Of a stretch of DNA of 64,000 bases, positions 24,550-33,176 are shown in pieces; position 1 is the stretch's first letter; each line of letters opens with the position of its first letter. The notes below the pieces were generated by a model, which was given only the letters and a program-made list of their open reading frames with translations, was not told where the DNA came from and did no database searches. The DNA comes from JAWOJB01 sp046484325 (lineage in GTDB: Bacteria > Actinomycetota > Acidimicrobiia > Spongiisociales > ZC4RG35): contig JAWOJB010000025.1 of NCBI GenBank assembly GCA_046484325.1, positions 1 to 64,000 on the forward strand. The letters run 5' to 3'. The translations under genes were made by a program, and so were the position numbers.

Positions 24550-25062
24550 ATGCCCGACACCGCCGGCCTCGAGCCCTGGGATGCCGCGCTGCTCGCCGCC
24601 CTCGAGCGACCGGCCGATGGGGCGCCGGGGTTGCTGACCATCGACGAGCTGGCCGCCAGATCGGGCATGCCCCAGGCGGTGCTCGAAGCCCTCGCCCGCG
24701 AGGGCCTGCTGCTCTCCCGGTCGATCGACGGCGATCCCCGCTACCACCCCGACGATGCCGAGGCCGTGAGAGCGGGTATGGAGCTGGTCGAGGCAGGTCT
24801 CCCGCTGGCCGAGCTCCTCGACCTGGCCCGCCGGATGGACCGGGCGATGCGACCCGTGGCGGACGCGGCGGTCGAGGTCTTCGCCCAGTTCGTGCGGGAC
24901 TCGGTCGAAGCGAGCGCCCGTGACGACGAAGAGGCGGCCGCCCGCCTCGTGGAGGCGTTCCGCACCATGCTCCCCGCCACCGGCCGCCTGGTCGACCACC
25001 ACTTTCGGGCCCTGCTCGTGGCCGGAGCTCGCTCCCGGCTCGACACCGGGGACGCACCATGA
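24550..25062 (+). CDS. MerR-like helix-turn-helix protein
   Basis: A 170-residue probable DNA-binding regulator. Residues ~28-70 (LLTIDELAARSGMPQAVLEA, then REGLLLSR and DPRYHPDD) resemble a MerR-type winged helix-turn-helix. The remaining helical part (AELLDLARRMDRAMRPVADA ...) may dimerise. No cysteine effector motif was seen. The stop overlaps the ATG of the isochorismate synthase gene (ATGA), so it is co-expressed with menaquinone synthesis and may regulate it or its own operon. Confidence 0.65.
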   Translation: MPDTAGLEPWDAALLAALERPADGAPGLLTIDELAARSGMPQAVLEALAREGLLLSRSIDGDPRYHPDDAEAVRAGMELVEAGLPLAELLDLARRMDRAMRPVADAAVEVFAQFVRDSVEASARDDEEAAARLVEAFRTMLPATGRLVDHHFRALLVAGARSRLDTGDAP

Positions 25063-26270
25063 CCCTCGGCGTCCGGTCCACCCGGATCGAGCCGTCCGGC
25101 TCGCTGCTGAACCACACCCCCGATGTGGCCTGGATCCACCATGAGCTGGCGATGGTGGGCTGGGGCGAGGCCGCCCGGATCGACGCCGGGTTGGGAGACG
25201 GACGGTTCGGTCGTGCCGGCGAGGCATGGAGCGGGCTCGTCGAGGGTGCCGCGGTCGAGGACGAGGTGAACCGGCCCGGCAGCGGGCTGGTGGGGTTCGG
25301 CTCGTTCACCTTCGACGGTCGCTCCCCCGGCTCGGCCATCATCGTGCCCCAGGTCCTGATCGGGCGATCCGGAGGCGGTTGGTGGCTGACTACCGTCGAC
25401 GGGGCCGACCCCGAGCCCTACCTGCAGAGCGGGGCGGACGATCCCCGGGCCGGCGACCGGCCGCGATATGCCGGTGCGTCGATCCCGGATGTGATGTGGA
25501 TCGAGGCGGTGGCAGAGGCGGTCCGCCGCATCGAGGCCGGGGAGATCGAGAAGGTGGTCCTCGCTCGCGACGTGGCGGTGTGGTCCAAGGCGCCCTTCGA
25601 CCGGAGGGTCGTGCTGCAACGGCTCCATGATCGGTTCCCCGAGTGCTTTACCTTCCTCGTCGACGGCCTGGTCGGCGCCAGTCCCGAGCTGCTCGTACGG
25701 CTGCGCGACCGCACCGTCGAGTCGCTGGCCCTGGCCGGGTCGGCCCGGCGCGATCCCGACCCCGAGGAGGACTGGCTGGTCGGGAAGGCACTTCTCTCCT
25801 CCGACAAGGACCGGCGCGAGCACGAGGCGGCTGCCGCCTCGGTGGGAGCGGCCCTCGGAGAGGTCTGCCGGACGCTCGAGCGGGACGCCGAGCCGTGGTT
25901 GCTGCGGCTGGCCAACGTCCAGCACCTCGCCACCCGGTTCCGGGGTGAGCTCGGTGAGAGGCGGCCGGTGCTCGATGTGGTAGGGCGCCTCCACCCGACC
26001 GCGGCCGTCGGGGGAACCCCCACCGGCCTGGCGATCGACCTCATCCGCCACCTGGAGGGAATGGACCGTGGCCGCTACGCCGGCCCGGTGGGATGGCTCG
26101 ACCATCACGGCGACGGCGACTGGGCCATCGCCCTTCGGTGTGCCGAGCTGTCGGGGGCCCGGGCCCGGCTCTTCGCGGGAGCCGGCATCGTGGCGGGCTC
26201 GCTCCCCGAGAACGAGCTCGAGGAGACGAGGCTCAAGCTGCGGGCGATGATGGGCGTGCTCGAAGGCTGA
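25059..26270 (+). CDS. menF: Isochorismate synthase
   Basis: A 403-residue chorismate-utilising enzyme that converts chorismate to isochorismate, the first committed step of menaquinone synthesis. Seen: IEKVVLARDVAV with the general-base lysine, LVGASPELLVRL, ALAGSARRDPDPEEDWLV, HLATRFRGEL, LHPTAAVGGTPTG and the C-terminal FAGAGIVAGSLPENELEET with the Mg-binding glutamates. These also occur in anthranilate and salicylate synthases, but the neighbouring menD and menC support MenF. It is coupled to the HTH gene by ATGA and converges on menD, 12 bp away. Confidence 0.9.
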   Translation: MTLGVRSTRIEPSGSLLNHTPDVAWIHHELAMVGWGEAARIDAGLGDGRFGRAGEAWSGLVEGAAVEDEVNRPGSGLVGFGSFTFDGRSPGSAIIVPQVLIGRSGGGWWLTTVDGADPEPYLQSGADDPRAGDRPRYAGASIPDVMWIEAVAEAVRRIEAGEIEKVVLARDVAVWSKAPFDRRVVLQRLHDRFPECFTFLVDGLVGASPELLVRLRDRTVESLALAGSARRDPDPEEDWLVGKALLSSDKDRREHEAAAASVGAALGEVCRTLERDAEPWLLRLANVQHLATRFRGELGERRPVLDVVGRLHPTAAVGGTPTGLAIDLIRHLEGMDRGRYAGPVGWLDHHGDGDWAIALRCAELSGARARLFAGAGIVAGSLPENELEETRLKLRAMMGVLEG

Positions 26271-26282
26271 GCCCCGACCGGC

Positions 26283-28004
26283 TCAGCCGGCGCCCAGCCA
26301 CTCGTCGAGGGCCTGGGACACCGAGTCCGTGAGCCGGCGGTGCACCTCGACGTTCCGTGCCCGGTCGCCGCGGACCACCACGATGTGCACCCCGCCTGCC
26401 CGATGGGCGTCCGTCACCGCCGGGACGAGCTCGGCCGCCCCGTCGACCGGACGAAAGCCGAGGTCGTGGAAGGCCGCCAGCCGCTCGAACGAGCGTCCCC
26501 GCGGGGTCCCGAACACCTGCTCGAAGTGCTCGGGGAAGCCGGCCTGGGGCAGGAACGAGAAGATCCCTCCGCCGTCGTTGTCGATCACCACGAACACGGC
26601 GTCGGGACGTGGTTCGACCAGGAACCCGCCGGCGTCGTGGAGGATCGACAGATCCCCGGCCAGGGCGGTCACCGGGTGCCCGGACACCGCCGCCACGCCG
26701 AGCGCGGTCGAGACGAAGCCGTCGATCCCCGAGGCCCCACGGTTCGACAGGATCTCGACGTCCCCGGGCGCCATGAACCAGTCGAGGTCGCGCACCGGCA
26801 TCGACGACGCCACCACGAGCCGGCCCCCGGCGGCCGCACGGGCGACATCGCGGGCGACGCGGGGCTCGGTGGGCTCGTCGCCGGCGTCGAGGGCCGTGTC
26901 GAGGGCCGTCCGTGCCACCCGCTCGGCCTCGAGCCATCCCCGCCGCCACTCCCCATCCCGCGAGCCGGCGGGTCCCGGTCGAATCGATGGCCACGCCGCC
27001 AGCATCTCCTCGGCCGAGCGGGACGGATCCGACCAGGTCCCGGGGTCGGCCACCACCGTCGGGACCCCCGCGAGCAGTCCGGCCAGATTGCGGCTCAGCC
27101 CGGCGCGGCCGAGCACGAGGGCGGCCTCGGGCCGGTACCGCCGGGTGAAGCCGGGATGCCCGAGCAGATGGTGGGCCGTGCTGATCGTCTGCGGGGGCCG
27201 GCCTCCGGCGGGCGGCTCCACCACCAGCGGCCAGCCGAGCCGGGCGGCGAGGCCGTCGATCTCCGAGAGCGTGGGGCCGAACGGCGAGCCGCCCAGGTCG
27301 CCCACCACCACGAGCCCCCGGTCCACCGAGGTCCACCGATCGGAGAGCTCCACCGAGCCGACCCCCGTTCGGGAGCGGCGAGTCCAGGCGTCGCCGTCGG
27401 GGCGACCGTCGGTGGGCGACCCGAATGGCCGGTCCACCGCCCGACCGTCGTCGGAGGCCGGAACGAGCGGGTCGCGGAAGGCCAGGTTGAGGTGGACCGG
27501 GCCTCCTCGACCGGCGTGACCGAACGCCTCGGTGACGGCCCGGCACACCGTCGACCGCCAGTACGGATTCGAGCCAGGACGGTCCTCGGCCACCCCCACC
27601 TCGCAGAACCACCGAACGGCGTCGCCGAACAGCCCGATCTGATCGATGGTCTGGTTGGCCCCGGTGTGGCGGAGTTCCGGGGGGCGGTCGGCGGTGAGCA
27701 CGAGCAGCGGGACGCCGGCGGCGTCGGCCTCCACCACCGCCGGATGGAGGTTCACCGCGGCGGTGCCCGACGTGGTGAGGACCGCGGCCGGAGCCCCCGA
27801 TGCCCGGCCGATCCCGAGCGCCGCGAACCCCGCCGAGCGCTCGTCGATGTGGACGTGAAGACCGAGATCGGGGTGGTCGGCGGCCGCCATGGCCACGGGA
27901 GCCGAGCGCGACCCGGGCCCGAGAACCAGGTGTCGCACCCCGTTGCGGGACAGCTCGTCGACGAGCACCGCAGCCAGTGCGGTGGACGGATTGGGCAGGG
28001 TCAC
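26283..28004 (-). CDS. menD: MenD (SEPHCHC synthase)
   Basis: A 573-residue thiamine-diphosphate enzyme that joins isochorismate with 2-oxoglutarate-derived succinic semialdehyde. Seen: VRHLVLGPGSRSAPVAM, HVHIDERSAGFAALG with the ThDP-activating Glu, TTSGTAAVNLHPAVVEA, ANQTIDQIGLFG, and the ThDP/Mg motif LAGDLSILHDAGGF. The length is typical. The GTG start overlaps the menC stop as GTGA. It belongs to the cytochrome c-menC-menD operon, and the thiamine diphosphate it needs could come from the kinase at 8.6 kb. Confidence 0.95.
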   Translation of the reverse strand: MTLPNPSTALAAVLVDELSRNGVRHLVLGPGSRSAPVAMAAADHPDLGLHVHIDERSAGFAALGIGRASGAPAAVLTTSGTAAVNLHPAVVEADAAGVPLLVLTADRPPELRHTGANQTIDQIGLFGDAVRWFCEVGVAEDRPGSNPYWRSTVCRAVTEAFGHAGRGGPVHLNLAFRDPLVPASDDGRAVDRPFGSPTDGRPDGDAWTRRSRTGVGSVELSDRWTSVDRGLVVVGDLGGSPFGPTLSEIDGLAARLGWPLVVEPPAGGRPPQTISTAHHLLGHPGFTRRYRPEAALVLGRAGLSRNLAGLLAGVPTVVADPGTWSDPSRSAEEMLAAWPSIRPGPAGSRDGEWRRGWLEAERVARTALDTALDAGDEPTEPRVARDVARAAAGGRLVVASSMPVRDLDWFMAPGDVEILSNRGASGIDGFVSTALGVAAVSGHPVTALAGDLSILHDAGGFLVEPRPDAVFVVIDNDGGGIFSFLPQAGFPEHFEQVFGTPRGRSFERLAAFHDLGFRPVDGAAELVPAVTDAHRAGGVHIVVVRGDRARNVEVHRRLTDSVSQALDEWLGAG

Positions 28005-28963
28005 GCCGCCTCCAGGAGCGAGGCGGTCTCCCGCAGGCGGTCGAGCAGCCTGCGCTCGGTGTGGGAGTCGGGCCGTGCACGCTCGACCAGCTCCGGATCC
28101 GGTGCCGGACGCCGAACCTCGAGCATCCCGTCCTCTGCGAGCAGGGGCGATCGGACCACGTCGCCGTCGAGCAGCGAGACGGTGCCCAGGCCGCAGGCGT
28201 GCCGGAGCTCGGGGAGCGCGGCGGCGGCCGCCAGGCCGGCGGCGATCCCGACCGAGGTCTCGAGCGCCGATGAGATCACGATCGGCAGACCAAGCCGCCC
28301 GGCGAGGGCCAGCGTGGCGGTCACCCCGCCGAGCGGCTGGACCTTCAGCACCGCCACGTCGGCAGCTCCCAGCTCCACCACCCGCTCGGGATCCGCCGCC
28401 GTCCGGATCGACTCGTCGGCCGCGATCGGCACGTTCACCCTACGGCGCAGCTCGGCGAGCTCCTCGACGGTGGCGCAGGGCTGCTCGGCATACTCGAGGT
28501 CGAAGGCGGCCAGCTCGGACAGCCGGTGCTCGGCTTCGTCCACCGACCAGGCGCCGTTGACGTCGACGCGGATCCGCCCATCCGGACCGAGGGCCTCCCG
28601 CACCGCCGCCACCCGGGCGACGTCCTCCACGAAGGCCCGACCCGGCTCGGCCACCTTCACCTTCACGGTGCGGCACGCCGAGGCGGCCACCAGACCGGCG
28701 GCGACACCCGGCTCCACGGCGGGCACCGTGAGGTTCACCGGGATCCGATCCCGACGGGCGGCCGGCCACGGTCGGGTGGCGGCCTCCACGGCTGCGGCGA
28801 GCCACGGCGCCGCCGACACCGGTGGATACTCGGGGAACGGCGAGAACTCACCCCAGCCGGCCGGCCCCCCGACCAGCACCGCCTCGCGCCGGTCCAACCG
28901 TCGAAACCGGAGGCGCATGGGGATCCGGACCACCCGGATGTCGAGTCCGTCGAGGACGGTCAC
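28001..28963 (-). CDS. menC: o-Succinylbenzoate synthase
   Basis: A 320-residue enolase-superfamily enzyme that dehydrates SHCHC to o-succinylbenzoate. Seen: KVKV with the catalytic lysine (RTVKVKVAEPG), the metal ligands in IRVDVNGAWSVDEAE, EYAEQPC and IAADESI, and the second catalytic lysine in VAVLKVQPLGG. It overlaps both neighbours by GTGA: its GTG overlaps the cytochrome c stop, and its stop overlaps the menD GTG. The order in the operon is cytochrome c, menC, menD. Confidence 0.92.
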   Translation of the reverse strand: MTVLDGLDIRVVRIPMRLRFRRLDRREAVLVGGPAGWGEFSPFPEYPPVSAAPWLAAAVEAATRPWPAARRDRIPVNLTVPAVEPGVAAGLVAASACRTVKVKVAEPGRAFVEDVARVAAVREALGPDGRIRVDVNGAWSVDEAEHRLSELAAFDLEYAEQPCATVEELAELRRRVNVPIAADESIRTAADPERVVELGAADVAVLKVQPLGGVTATLALAGRLGLPIVISSALETSVGIAAGLAAAAALPELRHACGLGTVSLLDGDVVRSPLLAEDGMLEVRRPAPDPELVERARPDSHTERRLLDRLRETASLLEAA

Positions 28964-29271
28964 GATCCGTCCGCCTGCCGCTCCCGGATGAAGGCGACCA
29001 GCCGGAGGGTCTGGTCCTCGGAGAGGGTGTTGCCGAAGGCCGGCATCCCGCCCTGACCCCGCGTGATGACGGTGAGCAGATACTCGTCGGGACGCCCCGC
29101 CGAGGGAGACCCGACCCCCAGCCCCGGGCCCACACCGCCCTGCAGCTCGGCCCCGTGGCAGCGGGCGCAGAGCAGCCCATAGATCTCGTCGCCGCCGGCA
29201 TCGGGCGCCGGACCGCCGGTGCAGGCGGTCAGGAGCACCGTCGACAGTGCGGCGAGGAGCCCGCGCTTCAT
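28960..29271 (-). CDS. Small c-type cytochrome lipoprotein
   Basis: A 103-residue electron carrier. It begins MKRGLLAALSTVLLTAC, a lipoprotein signal with cysteine at the lipobox, then one haem site LLCARCHGAEL (CxxCH), a Gly-rich loop and GGMPAFGNTLSEDQTLRLVA with the distal Met ligand, as in class I cytochromes c. It is therefore anchored outside the membrane. It is the first gene of an operon with menC and menD, which links a soluble haem carrier to quinone supply. The ATG follows a TACGAT box by 6 nt (leaderless). Confidence 0.88.
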   Translation of the reverse strand: MKRGLLAALSTVLLTACTGGPAPDAGGDEIYGLLCARCHGAELQGGVGPGLGVGSPSAGRPDEYLLTVITRGQGGMPAFGNTLSEDQTLRLVAFIRERQADGS

Positions 29272-29277
29272 GGGCTC

Positions 29278-29303
29278 ATCGTAGGGACCGCATGCCGTAG
29301 CCT
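29278..29303. promoter_or_regulatory. Back-to-back leaderless promoters of the cytochrome c-men operon and the isomerase-family gene
   Basis: TACGAT on minus (29278-29283), 6 nt from the cytochrome ATG, and TAGCCT on plus (29298-29303), 7 nt from the ATG at 29311. The two start codons are only 39 bp apart, so the -35 regions must lie within each other's -10/start regions and the promoters may compete. Confidence 0.5.
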
Positions 29304-29310
29304 CTCCGGC

Positions 29311-30105
29311 ATGCATCCCATCCACACCGCCCTGGCCGCCATCTGGCCGGCCCTCCTCGATCTCGCCGACGACATCGCGGACGAAGACTGGTCCTCGCCC
29401 TCGGTGCTGCCGGGTTGGACGGTCGCCGACCTCTTCGCCCACCTCGGCCACGTCGAGGGAATGGTCCACGGGTTCCCACAGCCCGACACCCCCCATGACT
29501 TCGCCTTCGAGGGCGCCCCGCTCCACATCGTCACGAACAGCGGGGTCGCCGCCCGGCGGGCCTGGAGCCGGGCCGAGGTGGTCGACGAGCTCCGGCGGGC
29601 GGTGAGCGCCACCCTCGAGCAGCTCGCCGGCCTCGACGAGGCCGGGTGGCAGGCGCCGGCCCTGAGCCCGATCGGGCCGACGACCTTCGAGCAGGCGATG
29701 GAGTTGCGCAACGGCGACGCCTGTGCCCACCTCTTCGACCTGCTCGTCTCGACCGACCAATATCAGGAGCACCGCAGGGTTCCCGAGTCCGAGGCGGCTC
29801 TCGTGGCCAGGGCGGTGCGGCTCTCACCCTGGGCGGCGGTCAAGCGGGCCGGCCTGGCCGACGGGACCCGGGTCCGGCTCGACCTGTCCGGACCTGCCGG
29901 TGTGGCGGCCGACCTCGTCGTCGAAGGTGGTCGGGGCCGGCTGGAGGAGGCACGGGGAGAGCCGGATGCCGTCATCTCGGGCCCCGGCATCGCCTATGCG
30001 CTCCGGGCAGGGGGCCGCCGGCACCCGGCCGAGCTCGTCTCGGCGCTCGAGGTGGCCGGTGAGCCGGCCGAGCGGTTGCTCGAGACCTACCGGCTCTTCG
30101 GCTGA
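29311..30105 (+). CDS. Maleylpyruvate isomerase-family (mycothiol-dependent/DinB-like) protein
   Basis: A 264-residue protein of the actinobacterial TIGR03083-like group. The N-terminal DinB-type four-helix bundle has LPGWTVADLFAHLGHVEGM with a metal-ligand histidine and NGDACAHLFDLLVS further on. The C-terminal ~90 residues (LVVEGGRGRLEEARGEPDAV) form the SCP2-like domain seen in mycothiol-dependent maleylpyruvate isomerase. Most family members have no known substrate; mycothiol use is an inference from the family. The start is set by the TAGCCT box. The 3' end overlaps convergent manC by 19 bp. Confidence 0.8.
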   Translation: MHPIHTALAAIWPALLDLADDIADEDWSSPSVLPGWTVADLFAHLGHVEGMVHGFPQPDTPHDFAFEGAPLHIVTNSGVAARRAWSRAEVVDELRRAVSATLEQLAGLDEAGWQAPALSPIGPTTFEQAMELRNGDACAHLFDLLVSTDQYQEHRRVPESEAALVARAVRLSPWAAVKRAGLADGTRVRLDLSGPAGVAADLVVEGGRGRLEEARGEPDAVISGPGIAYALRAGGRRHPAELVSALEVAGEPAERLLETYRLFG

Positions 30106-31154
30106 TCGGCCTCCGGCCGGCCATCCCGGACGAGCCTCTCGACCAACTGCTTGACGTCCTGGGCGCGGTCCCGGGCGGCGACGAGCACGGCGTCACCGGT
30201 GTCGACCACCACGACCCCCTCGAGCCCGACGACGGCCACGAGCCGGTCACCCGCCCGAACGTATGAGCCGGTTACACCCTCGAGGACGACGTCGCCGAGG
30301 ACGGCATTGCCCTGGGTGTCCCGATCGGCGATCTCCCAGAGTGAGGCCCACGAGCCCACGTCGCTCCAACCGGCGTCGAGGGGGACCACCACCGCCCGGT
30401 CGGTCCGCTCCATCACCGCGTAGTCCACCGAGATCGCCGGCGACTGCAGGAAGCTCCCACCAAGGGTCCGGACGGGACCGGTGCCGGCTGCCTCGACGGC
30501 GGGCTCAACCGCCCCCACCACCTCGGGGGCATGCCGGCGCATCTCCTCCACCAGCACGCGGACGCGGAACACGAACATCCCGCTGTTCCAGAGATGGCGG
30601 CCGGATGCCAGGTAGCGCTCGGCGGTGGCGGCAGCCGGCTTCTCGACGAACCGGGACACCCGATGGACCGGACCCGCCGACTCGCCGACCTCGATGTAGC
30701 CGTACCCGGTCTCGGGCCGGTCGGCGACGATGCCGAAGGTGACGAGCTCCCCGGCGAGGGCGGCCTCGACGGCCACAACCACGGCCTGGCGGAACGCGCC
30801 TTCGTCGGTGATGACGTGGTCGGCAGGCAGCACGAGCATGACGTCGTCCGGGGCCAGCGACAGGGCAGCGGCGAGGACGGCGGGGGCGGTGTTCCGCCCC
30901 TCGGTCTCGCAGAGCACCAACGCCGGAGGCCGGCCGATCTCGGTGAGCTGGCGGACGATCTCGGCCTCGTCCCGGGTGTTGCAGACGACGACGGGTGCGC
31001 CCACGTCCGGAGCCCCGGCCAGCCGCCGGGCGGTGGCCTGGATCATCGAGTCGTCGCCGGTCAGGCGCTGGAGCTGCTTTGGGACCCGTGTCCGGGAGAG
31101 CGGCCACAGCCGGGTCCCGCTGCCACCGGACAGGAGCACGGGAACGACGGCCAT
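30087..31154 (-). CDS. manC: Mannose-1-phosphate guanylyltransferase
   Basis: A 355-residue nucleotidyltransferase that makes GDP-mannose from mannose-1-phosphate and GTP for glycans and glycolipids. Seen: VLLSGGSGTRLWPLSR with the nucleotide loop, VPKQLQRLTGDDSMI, ETEGRNTAPAVLAAAL, VLPADHVI, TGYGYIEVG and RFVEKP. The C-terminus is short, so there is no fused phosphomannose isomerase domain (the ManC form, not the bifunctional AlgA). A TAGGGT box lies 9 nt before the ATG. Confidence 0.93.
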   Translation of the reverse strand: MAVVPVLLSGGSGTRLWPLSRTRVPKQLQRLTGDDSMIQATARRLAGAPDVGAPVVVCNTRDEAEIVRQLTEIGRPPALVLCETEGRNTAPAVLAAALSLAPDDVMLVLPADHVITDEGAFRQAVVVAVEAALAGELVTFGIVADRPETGYGYIEVGESAGPVHRVSRFVEKPAAATAERYLASGRHLWNSGMFVFRVRVLVEEMRRHAPEVVGAVEPAVEAAGTGPVRTLGGSFLQSPAISVDYAVMERTDRAVVVPLDAGWSDVGSWASLWEIADRDTQGNAVLGDVVLEGVTGSYVRAGDRLVAVVGLEGVVVVDTGDAVLVAARDRAQDVKQLVERLVRDGRPEADQPKSR

Positions 31155-31189
31155 GAGGATGAGACCCTACCGCAGGTCGGCGCAGGGCC

Positions 31190-31759
31190 TCAGGGCGTGA
31201 CGACCACCAGCGTCCCCAGATCGGCCCAGGCGTAGAGGAGCCGCGCTTTCGATGCCTCCTGCCGCACGCAGCCGCCACCCTGGTAGGTACCCAGCTCGTC
31301 GACGGTCTGGAGCGGCCGGCCCCGGCCGTCCAGCGGGATGTCGTGGAAGCCGATGTTCGTCTCGTGACCGAACGTGAAGCGCACCATCCAACGCATGGTG
31401 ATGCCGTCGTATCCCGCCAAGGCATCCTCGGACTTCGAGAACACGGCGTATGTGCCCGGGCGCGGCCAGCCCCGGTGCCCTGAGACCGGATAGCTGTCGA
31501 GCACCCGCTCGCGGTCGTCAACGAGCCACACCCACAGGTCGGAGTTGGAGTAGACGATCCGCCGGCCCGAGCCCGACCCGGCAGGGAGAGACGGATGCCC
31601 ACCGGCGGCCTGGAGGCCGATCACCCCCTCCAGCGCACCCGCGCGGTCCCGCCAGCCGGCCTCGAACCACGCCATCCGATCGAGCTCTGCCGGGGAGGCG
31701 ACCGCCGGCCCGGGCACGGCCAGGAAGGCGGCGACCACGACCATGAGGAGAGCGGGCAT
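31190..31759 (-). CDS. Secreted L,D-transpeptidase (YkuD-like)
   Basis: A 189-residue envelope protein with a cleavable-type signal (MPALLMVVVAAFLAVPGPAVA) rather than a lipobox. The catalytic region is IGFHDIPLDGRGRPL followed by GTYQGGGCVRQ, with the His and Cys of the YkuD fold. RIVYSNSDLWVWLVDD is the typical start of the domain. It is smaller than the enzyme at 10.2 kb and has no SH3-like part. TAGCCT lies 9 nt before the ATG. It lies 35 bp after manC and 12 bp before an SDR gene on the same strand. Confidence 0.82.
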   Translation of the reverse strand: MPALLMVVVAAFLAVPGPAVASPAELDRMAWFEAGWRDRAGALEGVIGLQAAGGHPSLPAGSGSGRRIVYSNSDLWVWLVDDRERVLDSYPVSGHRGWPRPGTYAVFSKSEDALAGYDGITMRWMVRFTFGHETNIGFHDIPLDGRGRPLQTVDELGTYQGGGCVRQEASKARLLYAWADLGTLVVVTP

Positions 31760-31771
31760 CGAACAGCCAGG

Positions 31772-32602
31772 CTACCCGGCGAAGCCCGAGGTCCAACCCT
31801 CGCTCCGCTCCCAGAGCTCGGTGGCGAGGGCGTCGTCGCCAGCCTGCTCCGAAGGCTCCTGCACCTCCATCCTCGCCCAGTAGGTTCCCGACCGGCCGGC
31901 GGCGGCGGGGTCGGTGGCGCAGTGGAGCACGGTCTCGGCCCCCACCTCGGGCTCGAGCATCCGTCGGGTCATGAGCCATCGGGCCGGCTGGGGCACCCTG
32001 CGCCAGATGTCGGTCGCCACCATCCCCGGGTGGACGGCGTAGACGTCGACCTCGGGCTCCCGGCGTGCCAGTTCGCGGACGTGGAGGACGTTGCAGAGCT
32101 TGGACACCTGATACTCGGTGATACCCGTGATCGAGCGGGTGGGTCGCCGCAGCGCATCCCAGTCGATGGCCGAGGCGCCGCGATGGGCGTCGCTCGAGAC
32201 AACCACCACCCGCGGCGCCGTCGCCTTTCGCACCTGGGGCATGAGAAGCCGGACGAGCAGGTGGTGGCCGAGGTGATTGACACCGAAGGCGATCTCGAAC
32301 CCGTCGGCGGTGGCACCGCGGACGCCGGCCACCCCGGCATCGGCGATGAGCAGGTCGATCGCACCGAACGCCGCCACCGTCGGGGCCGCCTCGGCGACCG
32401 ACTCGAGGGAGGCCAGGTCGACCGGGGCGAAATCGGCGGTGGCACCGGCGTGCCAGGCCTCCTCGAGGACCTCGGCGGCGCGCTCCTCGGATCGCCCCAG
32501 CAGCACGAGATGGGTGCCCGGGCCGGCCAATCCGAGGGCGGTCGCCCGGCCGATGCCGGCGCTCCCGCCGGTCATCACCACCAGTCGCGGCGCGCCGGCC
32601 AC
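31772..32602 (-). CDS. SDR, retinol dehydrogenase-like oxidoreductase
   Basis: A 276-residue short-chain dehydrogenase: MTGGSAGIGRATALGL, LLGRSEERA (Arg after the second strand, suggesting NADP), IADAGVAG in place of the usual NAG, GVNHLGHHLLVRLL, VVVSSDAHRG and YQVSKLCNVLH with YxxxK. This resembles the WWOX/retinol-dehydrogenase branch of SDRs that reduce ketone or aldehyde groups on lipids; the substrate is unknown. The GTG start lies 3 bp after the stop of the deazaflavin-type gene, so they are probably one operon. Confidence 0.85.
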   Translation of the reverse strand: MAGAPRLVVMTGGSAGIGRATALGLAGPGTHLVLLGRSEERAAEVLEEAWHAGATADFAPVDLASLESVAEAAPTVAAFGAIDLLIADAGVAGVRGATADGFEIAFGVNHLGHHLLVRLLMPQVRKATAPRVVVVSSDAHRGASAIDWDALRRPTRSITGITEYQVSKLCNVLHVRELARREPEVDVYAVHPGMVATDIWRRVPQPARWLMTRRMLEPEVGAETVLHCATDPAAAGRSGTYWARMEVQEPSEQAGDDALATELWERSEGWTSGFAG

Positions 32603-32605
32603 GAT

Positions 32606-33112
32606 TCAGGCGGTGGCGGGCGTGGCGAGCCCGGTAGCGGTCAGGCGGAGCACATCCCGGGTGCCCACGAGCCGGAGCGAGCGGGCAAGCCGCTCGGGGA
32701 ACCGGGACACCACCTCATCCAGGGAGATCACCGCCGGCTGCTCCACCACCATGGTGCGCCCGTCGGCGTCGATGATCGCCCGGCCGGCCGCCAACACGTT
32801 GCGCAACCAGTCGACGTCGGTCCCGTATAGCAGCGGGATCAGGAACCCGCCCGGCTCAGACTGGGCGATGATCGGGGTGGCATAGGGGATCCCGGACCGC
32901 CGCCCGACATGGTGGATCGCGGCGGCATAGAAGCCCTTCCGGCCCGAGAACCGCGCCATCACCGGGTTGAGCACCGAACGGTTGAAGCGCCGTACGGCGC
33001 CGAGCACCACGGGGTTGTGAGACCGGAAGGCCCAGATGAGCATCGCCTCGAGCAGGCACAGCAGGCCAACCAGGGTGATCGACCATCTCAGCGCCTTGGA
33101 CATCGGTGGCAT
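32606..33112 (-). CDS. Deazaflavin (F420)-dependent nitroreductase-family protein
   Basis: A 168-residue protein of the Ddn-like split-barrel family, which in actinobacteria reduces quinones or other acceptors with coenzyme F420. An N-terminal hydrophobic helix (WSITLVGLLCLLEAMLIWAF) would anchor it in the membrane. Then come HHVGRRSGIPYATPI and FLIPLLYGTDVDWLRNVLAAG, the usual core. The start is the ATG at 33112 with GAGG about 5 nt upstream; an ATG at 33139 is possible. F420 use is a family inference. It is upstream of an SDR in the same direction. Confidence 0.8.
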   Translation of the reverse strand: MPPMSKALRWSITLVGLLCLLEAMLIWAFRSHNPVVLGAVRRFNRSVLNPVMARFSGRKGFYAAAIHHVGRRSGIPYATPIIAQSEPGGFLIPLLYGTDVDWLRNVLAAGRAIIDADGRTMVVEQPAVISLDEVVSRFPERLARSLRLVGTRDVLRLTATGLATPATA

Positions 33113-33176
33113 GCTCACCTCGGGCTCGACCGCGCCCATGGTGACGGGCCGGTCCGGGCGGCACCAGAGGACATCG

